Shown here in pieces: positions 1 through 9,999 of a DNA stretch of 64,000 nucleotides. Location: the NCBI RefSeq assembly GCF_001619585.1, contig NZ_LQNT01000013.1:124001-188000 (forward strand). Reading direction: 5' to 3'. Under the pieces are notes generated by a model. It saw only the letters and a program-made list of their open reading frames with translations, ran no database searches and was not told the DNA's origin. Position 1 is the first letter of the stretch. The number at the start of each line of letters is the position of its first letter. Position numbers and translations under genes: made by a program. The stretch is from Bhargavaea cecembensis. Lineage in GTDB: Bacteria > Bacillota > Bacilli > Bacillales_A > Planococcaceae.

Positions 1-2
1 TG

Positions 3-50
3 ACGGCCCGACTTGCGGGCCTGAAAGATAAGAAAAGGATGTCGAACTGA
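3..50 (+). CDS. 3' end of an upstream gene, possibly lgt
   Basis: An open frame enters from the left edge and stops at TGA 48-50, just before the yvoD start at 54. Only 15 residues are visible (ending KDKKRMSN), basic as in a C-terminal tail. In B. subtilis the gene before yvoD is lgt (prolipoprotein diacylglyceryl transferase), so lgt is the best guess, from gene order alone. Nothing in the visible residues proves it. Confidence 0.3.
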   Translation, partial: TARLAGLKDKKRMSN

Positions 51-53
51 AAC

Positions 54-1001
54 ATGTCTACTCTACGCAAAGGAATTCGGGCGGGGCTGAATACGACGTG
101 GACACTCGGCAAGATTATCTTCCCGATTACGCTTCTGGTCGTCATCCTGCAACATACGCCCGTACTGCCGTGGATCATCAATCTCGTGGCACCGCTTATG
201 GGAATATTCGGGTTGCCGGGGGAAGCGGCGATTCCGCTCGTCCTCGGCAACGCACTGAATCTGTATGCCGGCATCGCCGGTATCCTGTCGCTGGAACTGA
301 CGGTGAAGGAAGTGTTCATCCTCGCCGTCATGCTGTCGTTCTCACATAACCTATTTATCGAATCCGGCGTCGCCATGCGCGTCGGGGTCAGGCTCTGGGT
401 CATCCTGGTCGTCCGCCTCGGCCTTGCAGCATTTTCCGCCATTCTGATCAATCTGTTCTGGAAGGGCGGATCGGAAATCGCGCAGTACGGTATGGCGCCC
501 GCACCCGAAGCTGCACCGGAAACTTGGGGCGGCATCGCACTTCTCGGACTTGAAAAAGCCGGTTTCGGGGTTCTGCAGCTTGCGGTCATCGTCATTCCGC
601 TCATGGTCGCGATCCAGTTCCTGAAAGACGGAGGCTGGATGCAGAGGCTGTCCGCCAAGCTAGGTCCGCTCACGAAGCTGATCGGGGTCCAGCCGAACGC
701 CGGCATGACCCTGGCCACGGGGCTGGTCGCAGGACTGGCAATGGGGGCAGGTGTCATGATCCAGGCGGTGGAAGAGGATGGCGTCAGCAAAAAGGACGCA
801 ACGCTCGTCCTCATCTTCCTTGTCAGTTGCCACGCGGTCATCGAGGACACGCTCATCTTCATGCCGCTCGGCATTCCGGTCTGGCCGCTGCTGCTGATCC
901 GTGTGGTGACCGCATTCGTACTGACAATGGCGGTTGCCTGGGCATGGAAGAGGGCAGAACTATCCAAAGAAAAGGGAGTCGTGATGCAGCATGGCCAATA
1001 A
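54..1001 (+). CDS. yvoD: YvoD-like nucleoside-recognition (Gate) domain membrane protein
   Basis: Polytopic membrane protein of 315 residues, the usual length for YvoD. Hydrophobic segments appear near residues 18-40, 50-75, 85-105, 112-135, 172-190, 215-240 and 250-295. The two-halved layout with glycine-rich segments (about 60-80 and 215-235) fits the nucleoside recognition/Gate family, whose substrate is mostly unknown. It starts four bases after the previous stop and overlaps ppaX by 11 bases, so it is co-transcribed with ppaX and yvoF. The identification rests on topology and on synteny with the hprK-lgt-yvoD-ppaX-yvoF cluster. Confidence 0.8.
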   Translation: MSTLRKGIRAGLNTTWTLGKIIFPITLLVVILQHTPVLPWIINLVAPLMGIFGLPGEAAIPLVLGNALNLYAGIAGILSLELTVKEVFILAVMLSFSHNLFIESGVAMRVGVRLWVILVVRLGLAAFSAILINLFWKGGSEIAQYGMAPAPEAAPETWGGIALLGLEKAGFGVLQLAVIVIPLMVAIQFLKDGGWMQRLSAKLGPLTKLIGVQPNAGMTLATGLVAGLAMGAGVMIQAVEEDGVSKKDATLVLIFLVSCHAVIEDTLIFMPLGIPVWPLLLIRVVTAFVLTMAVAWAWKRAELSKEKGVVMQHGQ

Positions 1002-1650
1002 AATCGAAACCATCCTGTTCGACTTTGACGGGACACTGTTTGACACGAACGATCTGATTATCGAGACTTTCATGACAGTTCTCGGCAAGCATTTCCCGGG
1101 CCGGTATGCCCGGGAGGACTGCCTTCCGTTCATGGGCCCGCCGCTGCGGGAGACATTTGAGGAGCTGGCCCCGGAGAATGTCGATCAGATGATGGAAGAG
1201 TATGTGAAATGGAACCTGGAAAACCATGACAGGCTTACGTCAGAGTTCCCGGGAGTGTCTGATGTACTCAAGAAGCTGAAGGAACGCGGTCTCAAGATGG
1301 CGATCGTCTCCACAAAGCGGAACAAAACCATTCACAGGGGTCTTGACCTCATGGATGCGGAGGGCGTCTTCGAAGTCGTGATCGGGCTGGATGACGTGAC
1401 TCACGCCAAGCCTCATCCGGAACCGCTCCAAAAAGCGATGGACGCGCTTGGCGCAGACCCGGCGACGACCCTGATGGTCGGGGACAACTCGCATGACATC
1501 GAAGGCGGCCGGAATGCCGGCACGCTCACGGCAGGAGTTGCCTGGAGTGCGAAGGGCAGGGCCTTCATGGAATCGCTCAAGCCGGATTATATGCTGGATG
1601 CAATCGAGGACCTGCTGGAGATTGCGGATGGGAAGGTCCGGGCGGAATGA
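991..1650 (+). CDS. ppaX: Pyrophosphatase PpaX (HAD family)
   Basis: HAD-superfamily hydrolase of 219 residues (B. subtilis PpaX is 216). Motif I DFDGT gives nucleophile Asp11 and acid/base Asp13, motif II is the Ser in AIVSTKRN, motif III the Lys in HAKPHPEP, and motif IV is MVGDNSHDI. In B. subtilis PpaX hydrolyses the pyrophosphate made when HprK/P dephosphorylates Ser46-phospho-HPr, which connects it to Crh encoded 7 kb downstream. The ATG lies inside the end of yvoD, and the TGA overlaps the yvoF start as ATGA, indicating translational coupling. Confidence 0.9.
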   Translation: MANKIETILFDFDGTLFDTNDLIIETFMTVLGKHFPGRYAREDCLPFMGPPLRETFEELAPENVDQMMEEYVKWNLENHDRLTSEFPGVSDVLKKLKERGLKMAIVSTKRNKTIHRGLDLMDAEGVFEVVIGLDDVTHAKPHPEPLQKAMDALGADPATTLMVGDNSHDIEGGRNAGTLTAGVAWSAKGRAFMESLKPDYMLDAIEDLLEIADGKVRAE

Positions 1651-2174
1651 GGCGGACCGACCGCCATCCTGCGCCGGTCAAAGGAGTCAATCCGCTCTGG
1701 CACATGTACCGGACCATCTCGTTTTTCAAGGTGGCCAAGAACTTCGTTGTCATCCAGATCGGCCGGTATACACCGTTTCTGTCAGTGAAGCGCTGGCTCT
1801 ACCAAACGTTTCTCGGCATGAAAATCGGGGAGAAGACGGCGCTTGCGCTCATGGTGGTGCCGGATACGATGTTTCCAGAGCGCATCCGAATCGGCCGGAA
1901 TTCCATCATCGGGTTCAACACGACGCTCCTCGCACACGAATACCTGACCGATGAATACCGGCTCGGTGACGTCATCATCGGCGACAACGTGATGATCGGA
2001 GCCAATACGACCATCCTTCCGGGTGTGGAGATCGGGGACGGCGCCACCGTCTCCGCCGCTTCGCTCGTCAACCGCGACATCCCGCCCGGCAGCCTCGCCG
2101 GCGGGAATCCGGTCCGCATCATCTACACCGCCGAACAACTGAAGGAACGGAAGAGAACCCCCCGTCAGCATTGA
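1647..2174 (+). CDS. yvoF: YvoF-like hexapeptide-repeat acyltransferase
   Basis: Left-handed beta-helix acetyltransferase of 175 residues. The C-terminal half has successive hexapeptide repeats ([29 protein letters not shown]) and ends with the GNPVRII signature of maltose/galactoside O-acetyltransferase relatives. The acceptor is unknown. The start overlaps the ppaX stop (ATGA at 1647). Its last codons and stop form the left arm, loop and start of the right arm of the transcription terminator, so gene and operon end together. Confidence 0.85.
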   Translation: MRRTDRHPAPVKGVNPLWHMYRTISFFKVAKNFVVIQIGRYTPFLSVKRWLYQTFLGMKIGEKTALALMVVPDTMFPERIRIGRNSIIGFNTTLLAHEYLTDEYRLGDVIIGDNVMIGANTTILPGVEIGDGATVSAASLVNRDIPPGSLAGGNPVRIIYTAEQLKERKRTPRQH

Positions 2175-2185
2175 CGGGGGGTTCT
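2155..2185 (+). terminator. Terminator overlapping the yvoF stop codon
   Basis: Perfect 13-bp stem: GAACCCCCCGTCA (2155-2167) pairs with TGACGGGGGGTTC (2172-2184) around a 4-base loop. The yvoF stop TGA (2172-2174) is the first part of the right arm. The T-tract is poor, so efficiency is uncertain. Confidence 0.75.
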
Positions 2186-2309
2186 GTATGCCGGGGCTGC
2201 GGATCGACCCACTTTTTTAAGGCAACGTCTCGTTCCCATAAAGCATAGCCTCACGCCGATTCATCAGCGGAACCGGCCCTTGTTCAGAATGATACCCATC
2301 CATTACCGG

Positions 2310-2338
2310 CGACCGGGCGGCTGCCACTATGATATAAT
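2310..2338 (+). promoter_or_regulatory. Extended -10 promoter for yvcD
   Basis: Perfect TATAAT at 2333-2338 preceded by TGA (2330-2332), an extended -10. The -35 region (about 2310) is poor. It lies about 75 bases before the yvcD start in the 238-base gap after yvoF, which otherwise holds only the terminator. Confidence 0.6.
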
Positions 2339-2412
2339 GGGTAGCTGAAAACATTTGAACCTATTTGTGCCAATACGCGGTCTTCCGCTTCCATAATCTG
2401 GAGGAATTTTTA

Positions 2413-3927
2413 TTGAACAATCACTCTCATCAGGGAAACCATAAAGTCATCAACTTCATTCCGAACGGTGAATTCTATTACAAGAAGGCGCTCGGCGCAC
2501 TGAAGCGCGACGAGGTGGAGAAAGCCCATAAGTTTCTCAGCCGTGCGGCGGACCTGAGTCCGGAGGATGCTGACATCCTTCTGCAGTACGCCATTCTGGA
2601 GATCGACATGGGCCGTTTTGAGCATGCCCGTGACCTTCTGATGACCGCCCATGACTCCGGCCCTGAAGATCCGGATACGCTTTTCTACCTGTCCGAGGTG
2701 CACGTCAATCTCGGTTATCTCCGGGATGCGATCCGTTATGCGCAGCGATACTTGAAGCTTGCGCCGGAAGGGCTGTACCGTGACGAGGCGGTGGACATCA
2801 TCGAGTTCTCCGAGCAGGAATTGTACGGACTTCCGGACGATGCCGAAGGCGACGGACGCCTCGACTATATCCTCGACCGCGGACGCCGGCTGATGGAGTC
2901 CGGTGAATTCCGGGAAGCCGTCAGTCTGCTGGAGTCGGCGATTGAGGAACATCCCGAATTCTGGGCGGCCTACAACAACCTGGCGCTCGCCTATTTCTAT
3001 ATCGGCGATTCTGAACAGGCGGAGGCGCTCCTGAATCAGGTGCTCCGGGGAGACAACGGCAACCTCCATGCCCTCTGCAACTTTGCAGTCTTCCACTTTT
3101 ACAAGCAGGACGCGGAAGCACTCAACCGAACGGTCTCCGTCCTGCTGAAAATCCGGCCGATGCTGGTCGACCACCGCTACAAGCTCGGTGCAACCCTTGC
3201 CCTGGTCGGCCGTCACGCTGAGGCGTACAACTGGCTCCGCGGCCTTCAGCGGATCGGCTTTGAAGGGGACCCGGGCTTTTACTTCTGGCTGGCACATGCC
3301 GCAGCCATGATCGAAGAGGAGAAGGTCGCCCGTGAAGCCTGGGCGGTGCTTGTTTCGATGGACCCGTCGAAGGAAGGCAAGGAGCCTTGGCTGAGGTCCA
3401 GGATTCCGGATACGCCTGAAAACGAACCGCAGTTCGTCATCGGTAAGCTGAACAGCGGGGAAGAGGGGCTGCGACTGCTCGGCCTGTTCCTGACCGGCAA
3501 GTCAATGCGCCGCGAAGACATCCTCACCCATCCGGAATGGCCCGACGTCGAAAAAATGTCCACGACGGAAAAGCTGTTTCTTGCGAATGGCCTTGGCCAC
3601 CGTCTCCCCGGCAGGGACCGCGGGGAGCTCCTTTATAACCGGGTGTTCGAAGCGACTGACCTGCTCTACAGCCGCTATGAGCCGCTCACTGAGGAGGACC
3701 TGCCCATTCTGGAGATGTGGTTCCTCATGTGCAGCCGTGCCATCGACGATAGCTATGCGTTCAGGAATCCTCGCGCAATTGCCGCATCGGCCGAGTATAT
3801 GTACCGCTCTTCCCGGCATACAGGTATCACGAAGAAAGAAATTGCGGAAGACTACGGGATATCGGTGAAGACACTTACGAAGTATGTCAATGAGCTGTTC
3901 CGCTTCCTGCCGTTCCCCCGCAGTTAG
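2413..3927 (+). CDS. yvcD: YvcD-like TPR protein with C-terminal HTH-like segment
   Basis: Soluble helical protein of about 504 residues. Tetratricopeptide-like repeats run through most of it (for example around residues 20-55, 57-90, 150-185, 188-220). The last 35 residues (KKEIAEDYGISVKTLTKYVN) read like a helix-turn-helix. The start is set at TTG 2413, six bases after GGAGGAA (2400-2406). An in-frame TTG at 2365 lacks a ribosome-binding site. B. subtilis has yvcD beside trxB. Function is unknown; TPRs suggest partner binding, and the HTH-like end could bind DNA, which is inference. Confidence 0.8.
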   Translation: MNNHSHQGNHKVINFIPNGEFYYKKALGALKRDEVEKAHKFLSRAADLSPEDADILLQYAILEIDMGRFEHARDLLMTAHDSGPEDPDTLFYLSEVHVNLGYLRDAIRYAQRYLKLAPEGLYRDEAVDIIEFSEQELYGLPDDAEGDGRLDYILDRGRRLMESGEFREAVSLLESAIEEHPEFWAAYNNLALAYFYIGDSEQAEALLNQVLRGDNGNLHALCNFAVFHFYKQDAEALNRTVSVLLKIRPMLVDHRYKLGATLALVGRHAEAYNWLRGLQRIGFEGDPGFYFWLAHAAAMIEEEKVAREAWAVLVSMDPSKEGKEPWLRSRIPDTPENEPQFVIGKLNSGEEGLRLLGLFLTGKSMRREDILTHPEWPDVEKMSTTEKLFLANGLGHRLPGRDRGELLYNRVFEATDLLYSRYEPLTEEDLPILEMWFLMCSRAIDDSYAFRNPRAIAASAEYMYRSSRHTGITKKEIAEDYGISVKTLTKYVNELFRFLPFPRS

Positions 3928-3936
3928 GCAGAAATG

Positions 3937-4955
<1,019 letters not shown>

Positions 4956-5054
4956 TTTAATACGTTTTTAACCGCTCTGTAACAGCACTGCAATAAAAAG
5001 GGTGTATAGTAAGAAGTGTAAATTGACCCCCCTTTATGATAGCAACACTTTTTA

Positions 5055-5090
5055 GACGGCACCGGAACGCCCGGCTGCCGTCCTTTTTTG
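5055..5090 (+). terminator. trxB terminator
   Basis: GACGGCA (5055-5061) and CCGG (5062-5065) pair with CCGG (5071-5074) and TGCCGTC (5076-5082), with one bulged C, followed by six Ts (5084-5089). Confidence 0.8.
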
Positions 5091-5098
5091 CATTCCTT

Positions 5099-5128
5099 TT
5101 GTATCCCCATTCCGAAGCATAGTATAAT
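5099..5128 (+). promoter_or_regulatory. SigA promoter for the yvcI-rapZ-yvcK-whiA operon
   Basis: TTGTAT (5099-5104), 18-base spacer, perfect TATAAT (5123-5128), 37 bases before the yvcI ATG. Confidence 0.7.
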
Positions 5129-5164
5129 AAAGGGTAGAATGTTTTCCGGGAAGGTGGGAGACCG

Positions 5165-5647
5165 ATGCAGCGGATCGCCAATCTGTTGGTTATCCAGGAC
5201 GGCAAAGTCCTGTTATTGAAAAAGCCCCGCCGCGGCTGGTATGTCGCGCCGGGCGGGAAGATGGAGCCGGGAGAGTCCGTCTATTCGGCCGCTTTCCGGG
5301 AATTTACGGAAGAGACCGGTGCCACGCCGGTCGGGCCGCATCTGAAAGGAATTTATACGATGGTGATCCGGGACGAGGAAAATACCCGGACGCTGGATGA
5401 ATGGATGCTTTATACATTCGCGGCACGCGGGCTTGAGGGCGTGCCATTTGAGGAGAACAGGGAAGGAAAGCTTGAGTGGCATGATGTCGGCAAACTTGAT
5501 ACCCTGCCAATGGCCGAAGGCGACCGGATGAACCTGAAGTTCGCTGCCGGAAGCCCGGGCACCCAGTACGGCACGTTCACCTATACGGAAGATTTCCGGC
5601 TGCTCGGGGCGGACCTCCAGCAGTCGGCAGAAAGGGTGGGACCATGA
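5165..5647 (+). CDS. yvcI: NUDIX hydrolase YvcI
   Basis: NUDIX hydrolase of 160 residues. The Nudix box spans about residues 36-58: GGKMEPGES, then REFTEETG, with the catalytic REXXEE helix intact. The family splits nucleoside diphosphates linked to another group; MutT-like cleaning of oxidised nucleotides is possible but the substrate cannot be read from sequence. RBS AAGGTGGGAG precedes ATG 5165. First gene of the yvcI-rapZ-yvcK-whiA cluster, overlapping rapZ by four bases (ATGA). Confidence 0.9.
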   Translation: MQRIANLLVIQDGKVLLLKKPRRGWYVAPGGKMEPGESVYSAAFREFTEETGATPVGPHLKGIYTMVIRDEENTRTLDEWMLYTFAARGLEGVPFEENREGKLEWHDVGKLDTLPMAEGDRMNLKFAAGSPGTQYGTFTYTEDFRLLGADLQQSAERVGP

Positions 5648-6537
5648 CGGAGCAGATGAAAAATAAGAGAGAGAATATGGAACTGGTCGTCATCACCGGG
5701 ATGTCCGGCGCCGGCAAGACGGTCGCCGTACAGAGTTTCGAGGATCTTGGCTACTACTGCATCGACAACCTCCCGCCTGAACTGCTTCTGACATTCCTGA
5801 AGCTTCTTGCAGCTTCGGACCGCAAGCAGAAACGGGTTGCTGCCGTGATGGACATGCGCGGCAGGGAGTACTTTGATTCCCTGACAGGGACGCTGGACCA
5901 GATTGAGGCGGCCGATGGGTTTGATCTGCAGGTGCTCTTCCTTGATGCGGACGACAGTACGCTCGTCAAGCGCTACAAGGAAACCCGCCGCAAGCATCCG
6001 CTGTCTCATGGCGGACTTGTCAGCGACGGCATCCGCAAGGAGCGGGAGATGCTGTCCGAACTCAAGGGCAGGGCGCGCTACCTGTTCAATACATCCCAAC
6101 TGCTGCCGCGGGAGCTCCGGGAAAAGATTGTCGAGAGCTTCTCGGAATCAGAGAAGGGCACGTTCACGGTCAACGTCATGTCGTTCGGGTACAAGCACGG
6201 CATCCCGATCGACGCGGACATCGCGCTGGACGTGAGGTTCCTGCCAAACCCTTACTATATCGAGGAACTGAAGCCCCTCACCGGCCTCCAGTCAGAAGTC
6301 TATGAATATGTCATGAAACAGAACGATACAAAGGAACTGATTGCAAAGCTGGAAGATCTCTTCCGCTTCCTCATCCCGAGATACAAAGAAGAAGGCAAGG
6401 CGCAGCTGGTCATCGCATTCGGCTGCACGGGCGGCCAGCACCGCTCCGTGTCACTCGCCGAATATTTTGCGGAGAAGCTGAGCGGCGAGTACAAGACGTC
6501 GGTGACCCATCGGGATATCAAACATAGAAAGGGCTGA
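5644..6537 (+). CDS. rapZ: RNase adapter / nucleotide-binding protein RapZ (YvcJ)
   Basis: RapZ/YvcJ P-loop protein of 297 residues. Walker A is GMSGAGKT (about residues 19-26). The C-terminal half carries FGCTGGQHRSV, typical of the RapZ C-terminal domain. In E. coli RapZ directs GlmZ to RNase E; in B. subtilis YvcJ binds and hydrolyses GTP and affects competence. Starts within the yvcI stop and ends five bases before yvcK. The N-terminal MTEQMKNKREN extension is longer than usual, so Met16 (before ELVVITG) could be an alternative start. Confidence 0.93.
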   Translation: MTEQMKNKRENMELVVITGMSGAGKTVAVQSFEDLGYYCIDNLPPELLLTFLKLLAASDRKQKRVAAVMDMRGREYFDSLTGTLDQIEAADGFDLQVLFLDADDSTLVKRYKETRRKHPLSHGGLVSDGIRKEREMLSELKGRARYLFNTSQLLPRELREKIVESFSESEKGTFTVNVMSFGYKHGIPIDADIALDVRFLPNPYYIEELKPLTGLQSEVYEYVMKQNDTKELIAKLEDLFRFLIPRYKEEGKAQLVIAFGCTGGQHRSVSLAEYFAEKLSGEYKTSVTHRDIKHRKG

Positions 6538-6541
6538 TCCC

Positions 6542-7540
6542 ATGCCCGGTAAAAAGGGAAAAAAGCGCGTTGTGGCGATCGGCGGGGGAACCGGCCTTTC
6601 CACGATCCTGCGCGGCCTCAAACAGTACGACATCGACCTGACGGCCATTGTGACCGTCGCCGATGACGGAGGCAGCTCGGGGAAGATCCGGAAAGATTAT
6701 ATGATCCCGCCTCCGGGTGATATCCGGAACGTCATGGCGGCGCTTTCAGACGTCGAGCCGCTTGTGCTGGAAATGTTCCAGTACCGATTTGCCTCCTCGG
6801 AGGGACTTGGCGGCCACTCACTCGGGAACCTGATGCTTGCAGCGATGACGAACATCACCGGTGATTTCTCAAGGGCCGTGGCGGAAATGAGCAGGATCCT
6901 CAACATCAAGGGGCGCGTGCTTCCTGCCGCGAACCAGATCATCACACTCGCAGCGGAACTGGAGGACGGCTCGATCATCAACGGCGAGTCGAAGATTCCG
7001 GTTTACGGTCACCGGATCAGGCGGGTATTCCTGCTCCCGGAAGAGGTCGAGCCGCTGGAAGATGCGGTCCGTGCAATCCGCAAGGCCGACATGATTGTCA
7101 TCGGCCCCGGGAGCCTGTATACCAGCATTTTGCCGAACCTGCTCGTACCCGGAATCGGGGAAGCCGTACTTAAATCAAAGGCGAGCAGGCTCTACATATG
7201 CAACATCATGACCCAGCCGGGCGAGACGTCATCGTTCAGTGCATCGGACCATGTCCGTGTGATGTATGATCATCTCGGCGCCCGGTTTCTCAACGGGGTC
7301 GTCGTCAATGACGGCACCGGGCTTGACGCCGTGGCGGAAGTCTACCGCCAGCAGCAGTCCGTTCCGGTACAGGGTGATGTGGAGGAACTCGGGGAATTGG
7401 CGGAAGATGTCATCCTGGCAGATATCGCAACCATCGTAGGCGGCCTGGTCCGTCACGATGCGGGCAAGGTGGCAGAACTGATCTGCAACTACCTGAACAG
7501 CCCGGACGGGGCGGCAGTCTGTCGGGACGGCCGTCCGTGA
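6542..7540 (+). CDS. yvcK: Gluconeogenesis factor YvcK (GlmR)
   Basis: YvcK/CofD-fold protein of 332 residues. The N-terminal [14 protein letters not shown] and [11 protein letters not shown] motifs form the nucleotide-sugar site; DIRNVM and [10 protein letters not shown] follow. In B. subtilis it binds UDP-GlcNAc and stimulates GlmS, balancing carbon between gluconeogenesis and cell-wall precursors. Its position between rapZ and whiA is conserved in Gram-positives. About 15 residues longer than the B. subtilis protein, at both ends. Confidence 0.93.
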   Translation: MPGKKGKKRVVAIGGGTGLSTILRGLKQYDIDLTAIVTVADDGGSSGKIRKDYMIPPPGDIRNVMAALSDVEPLVLEMFQYRFASSEGLGGHSLGNLMLAAMTNITGDFSRAVAEMSRILNIKGRVLPAANQIITLAAELEDGSIINGESKIPVYGHRIRRVFLLPEEVEPLEDAVRAIRKADMIVIGPGSLYTSILPNLLVPGIGEAVLKSKASRLYICNIMTQPGETSSFSASDHVRVMYDHLGARFLNGVVVNDGTGLDAVAEVYRQQQSVPVQGDVEELGELAEDVILADIATIVGGLVRHDAGKVAELICNYLNSPDGAAVCRDGRP

Positions 7541-7555
7541 AAGGAGAGGAAGCCG

Positions 7556-8503
7556 GTGTCATTCGCATCGGATACGAAAAAAGAACTGACGCAGGTGGAG
7601 ATGGACGAGTGCTGCACCCGGGCGGAACTGTCGGCCTTCATTAAGATGAACGGGGTCCTGTCGTTTTCCAATCGGCAGATGAGCCTGGATGTCCAGACGG
7701 AGAATGCAGCGATCGCCCGCAGGATGTATACGAACATGCGGCGGCTTTACCCGTATAAAGTGGAGCTGCTCGTCCGGAAAAAAATGCGGCTGAAGAAAAA
7801 CAATGTCTATATATGCAGGATCCGAGAAGGCGCGAAAACGATGCTGGAGGATCTGAAAATCACCGGAGAAGGGATCAGTTTTGCCGAAGGCGTCTCGAAG
7901 GATATCATCAAGGACGACTGCTGCAGGCGATCCTACCTGCGCGGGGCGTTCCTGGCGGGCGGCTCGGTCAATAACCCTGAGACCTCTTCCTACCATCTGG
8001 AAATCTTCTCGCTCTACCAGGAGCACAGTGAGGCGCTGGTGGAGCTGATGAACGCCTACGCCCTGAATGCCAAATCGATTGAACGCAAAAAAGGCTTTAT
8101 CGCCTATCTGAAAGAAGCTGAGAAAATCTCCGACTTCCTCAGCCTGATCGGTGCCCACGTGGCGCTGCTCAAATTCGAGGACGTCCGAATCGTGCGGGAC
8201 ATGCGCAACAGCGTCAACCGTCTCGTCAACTGCGAGACCGCGAACCTGAACAAGACGATCGGTGCCGCGATGCGCCAGGTGGAGAACATCCAGTACATCG
8301 ATCAGATGATCGGAATCGAAGGACTGCCGGAGCGGCTCCAGGAAATTGCCCGGCTGCGTGTCGAGTACCAGGACATCACGCTGAAGGAACTTGGAGAAAT
8401 GGTTTCGGGACCAGCCATCAGCAAGTCGGGGGTCAATCACCGTTTGCGCAAGATTGACGAGATCGCGGAAAAGCTCCGCAAAGGCGGGGTATCGTTGAAG
8501 TGA
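7556..8503 (+). CDS. whiA: WhiA sporulation/division regulator
   Basis: DNA-binding protein WhiA, 315 residues. The N-terminal two-thirds is the LAGLIDADG-like fold lacking nuclease residues ([10 protein letters not shown], about residues 127-136), and the C-terminal third is a helix-turn-helix ([20 protein letters not shown]). GTG start at 7556 after AAGGAGAGGAAGCC. In Streptomyces WhiA activates sporulation-septation genes; in Bacillus it affects cell division and chromosome segregation. Last gene of the yvcI operon before crh. Confidence 0.94.
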   Translation: MSFASDTKKELTQVEMDECCTRAELSAFIKMNGVLSFSNRQMSLDVQTENAAIARRMYTNMRRLYPYKVELLVRKKMRLKKNNVYICRIREGAKTMLEDLKITGEGISFAEGVSKDIIKDDCCRRSYLRGAFLAGGSVNNPETSSYHLEIFSLYQEHSEALVELMNAYALNAKSIERKKGFIAYLKEAEKISDFLSLIGAHVALLKFEDVRIVRDMRNSVNRLVNCETANLNKTIGAAMRQVENIQYIDQMIGIEGLPERLQEIARLRVEYQDITLKELGEMVSGPAISKSGVNHRLRKIDEIAEKLRKGGVSLK

Positions 8504-8511
8504 GTTTGTTC

Positions 8512-8540
8512 TTGTTCTTTTCGGGCTTCTCCGATACGAT
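8512..8540 (+). promoter_or_regulatory. Candidate promoter for crh
   Basis: TTGTTC (8512-8517), 17-base spacer, TACGAT (8535-8540), 43 bases before the crh ATG. It allows transcription of crh separate from whiA. Confidence 0.5.
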
Positions 8541-8583
8541 AAAGGAATAGACAAGCAACCGGTTACAAAGGAGGAAGTCGGCC

Positions 8584-8847
8584 ATGACCGAACGGACACT
8601 AGAGGTGAAACTGAAATCCGGCCTGCAGGCCAGGCAGGCGGCGCTGTTCGTCCAGGAAGCGAACCGTTTCTCCTCGGACATCTACCTTGAGAAGGGGGCG
8701 CGCAAGGTGAACGCCAAGAGCATCATGGGCATCATGAGCCTGGCGATCGCCAAAGGGGTCGAAGTGACGCTGAGCGCAGACGGACATGATGAGGAAGACG
8801 CCGTCACGGCTCTTGCTGCAATTATTGAAGATGAAGCGGCAAAGTGA
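8584..8847 (+). CDS. crh: Catabolite-repression HPr-like protein Crh
   Basis: HPr paralogue of 87 residues. The position equivalent to the PTS phospho-histidine is Gln15 (GLQARQ), so it cannot take part in sugar phosphotransfer. The regulatory Ser46 is kept (AKSIMGIMSL). Crh phosphorylated on Ser46 by HprK/P acts as a CcpA corepressor, and unphosphorylated Crh affects methylglyoxal synthase. RBS AAGGAGG lies before ATG 8584. A shared terminator separates it from convergent clpP. Fits with the cre-like site in front of hutH in this window. Confidence 0.95.
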   Translation: MTERTLEVKLKSGLQARQAALFVQEANRFSSDIYLEKGARKVNAKSIMGIMSLAIAKGVEVTLSADGHDEEDAVTALAAIIEDEAAK

Positions 8848-8876
8848 AAGCAGCCGTTATGAATGAGACCAACAAG

Positions 8877-8904
8877 AAAAGACCCGGCATCCGCCGGGTC
8901 TTTT
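8877..8904. terminator. Bidirectional terminator between crh and clpP
   Basis: AAAAGACCCGGC (8877-8888), loop ATCC, GCCGGGTCTTTT (8893-8904). The A-run and T-run serve both strands, ending convergent crh (+) and clpP (-). Confidence 0.9.
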
Positions 8905-8920
8905 GACTTGCTTGGTAATC

Positions 8921-9520
8921 TTATTTGTCTTTCTGAAGCTCGTTCCGCTCGATGATGTGGTCGATGAGGCCGTATTCTTTCGCGCGTTCGGCTGTCATGA
9001 AGTTGTCGCGCTCCGTGTCGCGCTCAAGTACTTCAAGAGGCTGGCCGGTGCGTTCGGCAAGGATGGTGTTGAGCTTTTCGCGGAGGAAGAGGATGCGCTT
9101 AGCCGCAATCTCGATTTCCGTCGCCTGTCCCTGTGCGCCGCCGAGCGGCTGATGGATCATGACTTCTGCGTTAGGGAGCGCATAGCGCTTGCCTTTTGTT
9201 CCTGCTGCGAGGAGGAACGCGCCCATCGATGCCGCCATGCCGATGCAGATGGTCTGCACATCCGGCTTGATGAACTGCATCGTATCAAAGATCGCCATGC
9301 CGGCCGTGATGCTGCCGCCCGGGCTGTTGATGTAGATCGAGATGTCTTTTTCCGGGTCCTCAGCTTCAAGGAAGAGAAGCTGCGCGACGATCGAGTTGGA
9401 CACGTTATCGTCAATGCCCGAACCGAGCATGATGATGCGGTCTTTCAGGAGCCGCGAGTAAATGTCGTACGCCCGCTCACCGCGGTTCGTCTGTTCGATT
9501 ACTGTAGGGATGAGATTCAT
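8921..9520 (-). CDS. clpP: ATP-dependent Clp protease proteolytic subunit ClpP
   Basis: Serine peptidase subunit of 199 residues. The complete catalytic triad is visible: Ser98 in GMAASMG, His123 in MIHQPLGG and Asp172. It forms the tetradecameric barrel fed by ClpX, ClpC or ClpE and degrades tmRNA-tagged and regulatory proteins. The start is the ATG at 9520, preceded by AAAGGAGG; the reading frame is open for 16 more codons upstream but without a ribosome-binding site. Transcribed from a promoter covered by a CtsR box (9606-9622), so heat-shock control is expected. Confidence 0.97.
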   Translation of the reverse strand: MNLIPTVIEQTNRGERAYDIYSRLLKDRIIMLGSGIDDNVSNSIVAQLLFLEAEDPEKDISIYINSPGGSITAGMAIFDTMQFIKPDVQTICIGMAASMGAFLLAAGTKGKRYALPNAEVMIHQPLGGAQGQATEIEIAAKRILFLREKLNTILAERTGQPLEVLERDTERDNFMTAERAKEYGLIDHIIERNELQKDK

Positions 9521-9591
9521 CTGTTCTTCCTCCTTTGAGTGGATGAGTAAATACCTGCACTGGAACACTATACCCTCCAGCCCTTGAAAAT

Positions 9592-9622
9592 ATCATAAGC
9601 TATTTGGTCAATGAAGGTCAAA
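9592..9622 (-). promoter_or_regulatory. clpP promoter with overlapping CtsR operator
   Basis: On the minus strand TTGACC (9616-9621) and TATGAT (9592-9597) are 18 bases apart. On the plus strand GGTCAAT-GAA-GGTCAAA (9606-9622) matches the CtsR direct-repeat heptamer with its three-base spacer, with one mismatch. The operator covers the -35 box, the expected position for repression of clpP by CtsR. Confidence 0.85.
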
Positions 9623-9653
9623 TGGGACGCTTCATCAAAAACAAAAAAGGGGC

Positions 9654-9682
9654 TTGCATCCCGGACACCATACTTGTATAAT
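9654..9682 (+). promoter_or_regulatory. SigA promoter for tRNA-Arg
   Basis: TTGCAT (9654-9659), 17-base spacer, perfect TATAAT (9677-9682), 37 bases before the tRNA. Confidence 0.8.
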
Positions 9683-9719
9683 AAAAGATGTCGTCCGGTA
9701 AGGAGACTATGAATGTTCT

Positions 9720-9791
9720 GCCCTCGTGGTGCAACGGATAGCACGTAAGATTCCGGTTCTTAAGATGTGGGTTCGATTCCTGCCGAGGGCG
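9720..9791 (+). tRNA. tRNA-Arg (anticodon CCG)
   Basis: Cloverleaf read by eye: acceptor GCCCTCG (9720-9726) with CGAGGGC (9784-9790), D stem GTGC/GCAC, anticodon stem TAAGA/TCTTA with loop TTCCGGT giving anticodon CCG, T arm containing GGTTCGATTCC, discriminator G at 9791. CCA is not encoded. B. subtilis also has a single tRNA-Arg near clpP. Own promoter and terminator make it a single-gene unit. Confidence 0.92.
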
Positions 9792-9800
9792 CTGACAGAC

Positions 9801-9830
9801 GCATCACCTGTATAGGTGGTGCGTTTTTTG
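9801..9830 (+). terminator. tRNA-Arg terminator
   Basis: GCATCACC (9801-9808), loop TGTATA, GGTGGTGC (9815-9822) with one G-T pair, then a T-run to 9829. The following 9831-9999 holds no gene that I can see. Confidence 0.85.
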
Positions 9831-9999
9831 TTGTTCCCGGAAACACGCATCTCTCTTTTACTCCCTGCTTTCATTCCACATCTCCTGAATCTTTTCCTTC
9901 TTTTGTACGTAGAGAATAGTGAAACCCTCGTTGTTTCAAGAAGAAATCGGTTAGGGTAAGGTAGGTTAGATATCGCAGGTAGAGAGGGGACTGAAGCGA

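Noticed and set aside
8903-9538. Plus-strand frame of 211 codons opposite clpP
   Set aside because: It is the antisense shadow of a complete, motif-verified clpP gene.
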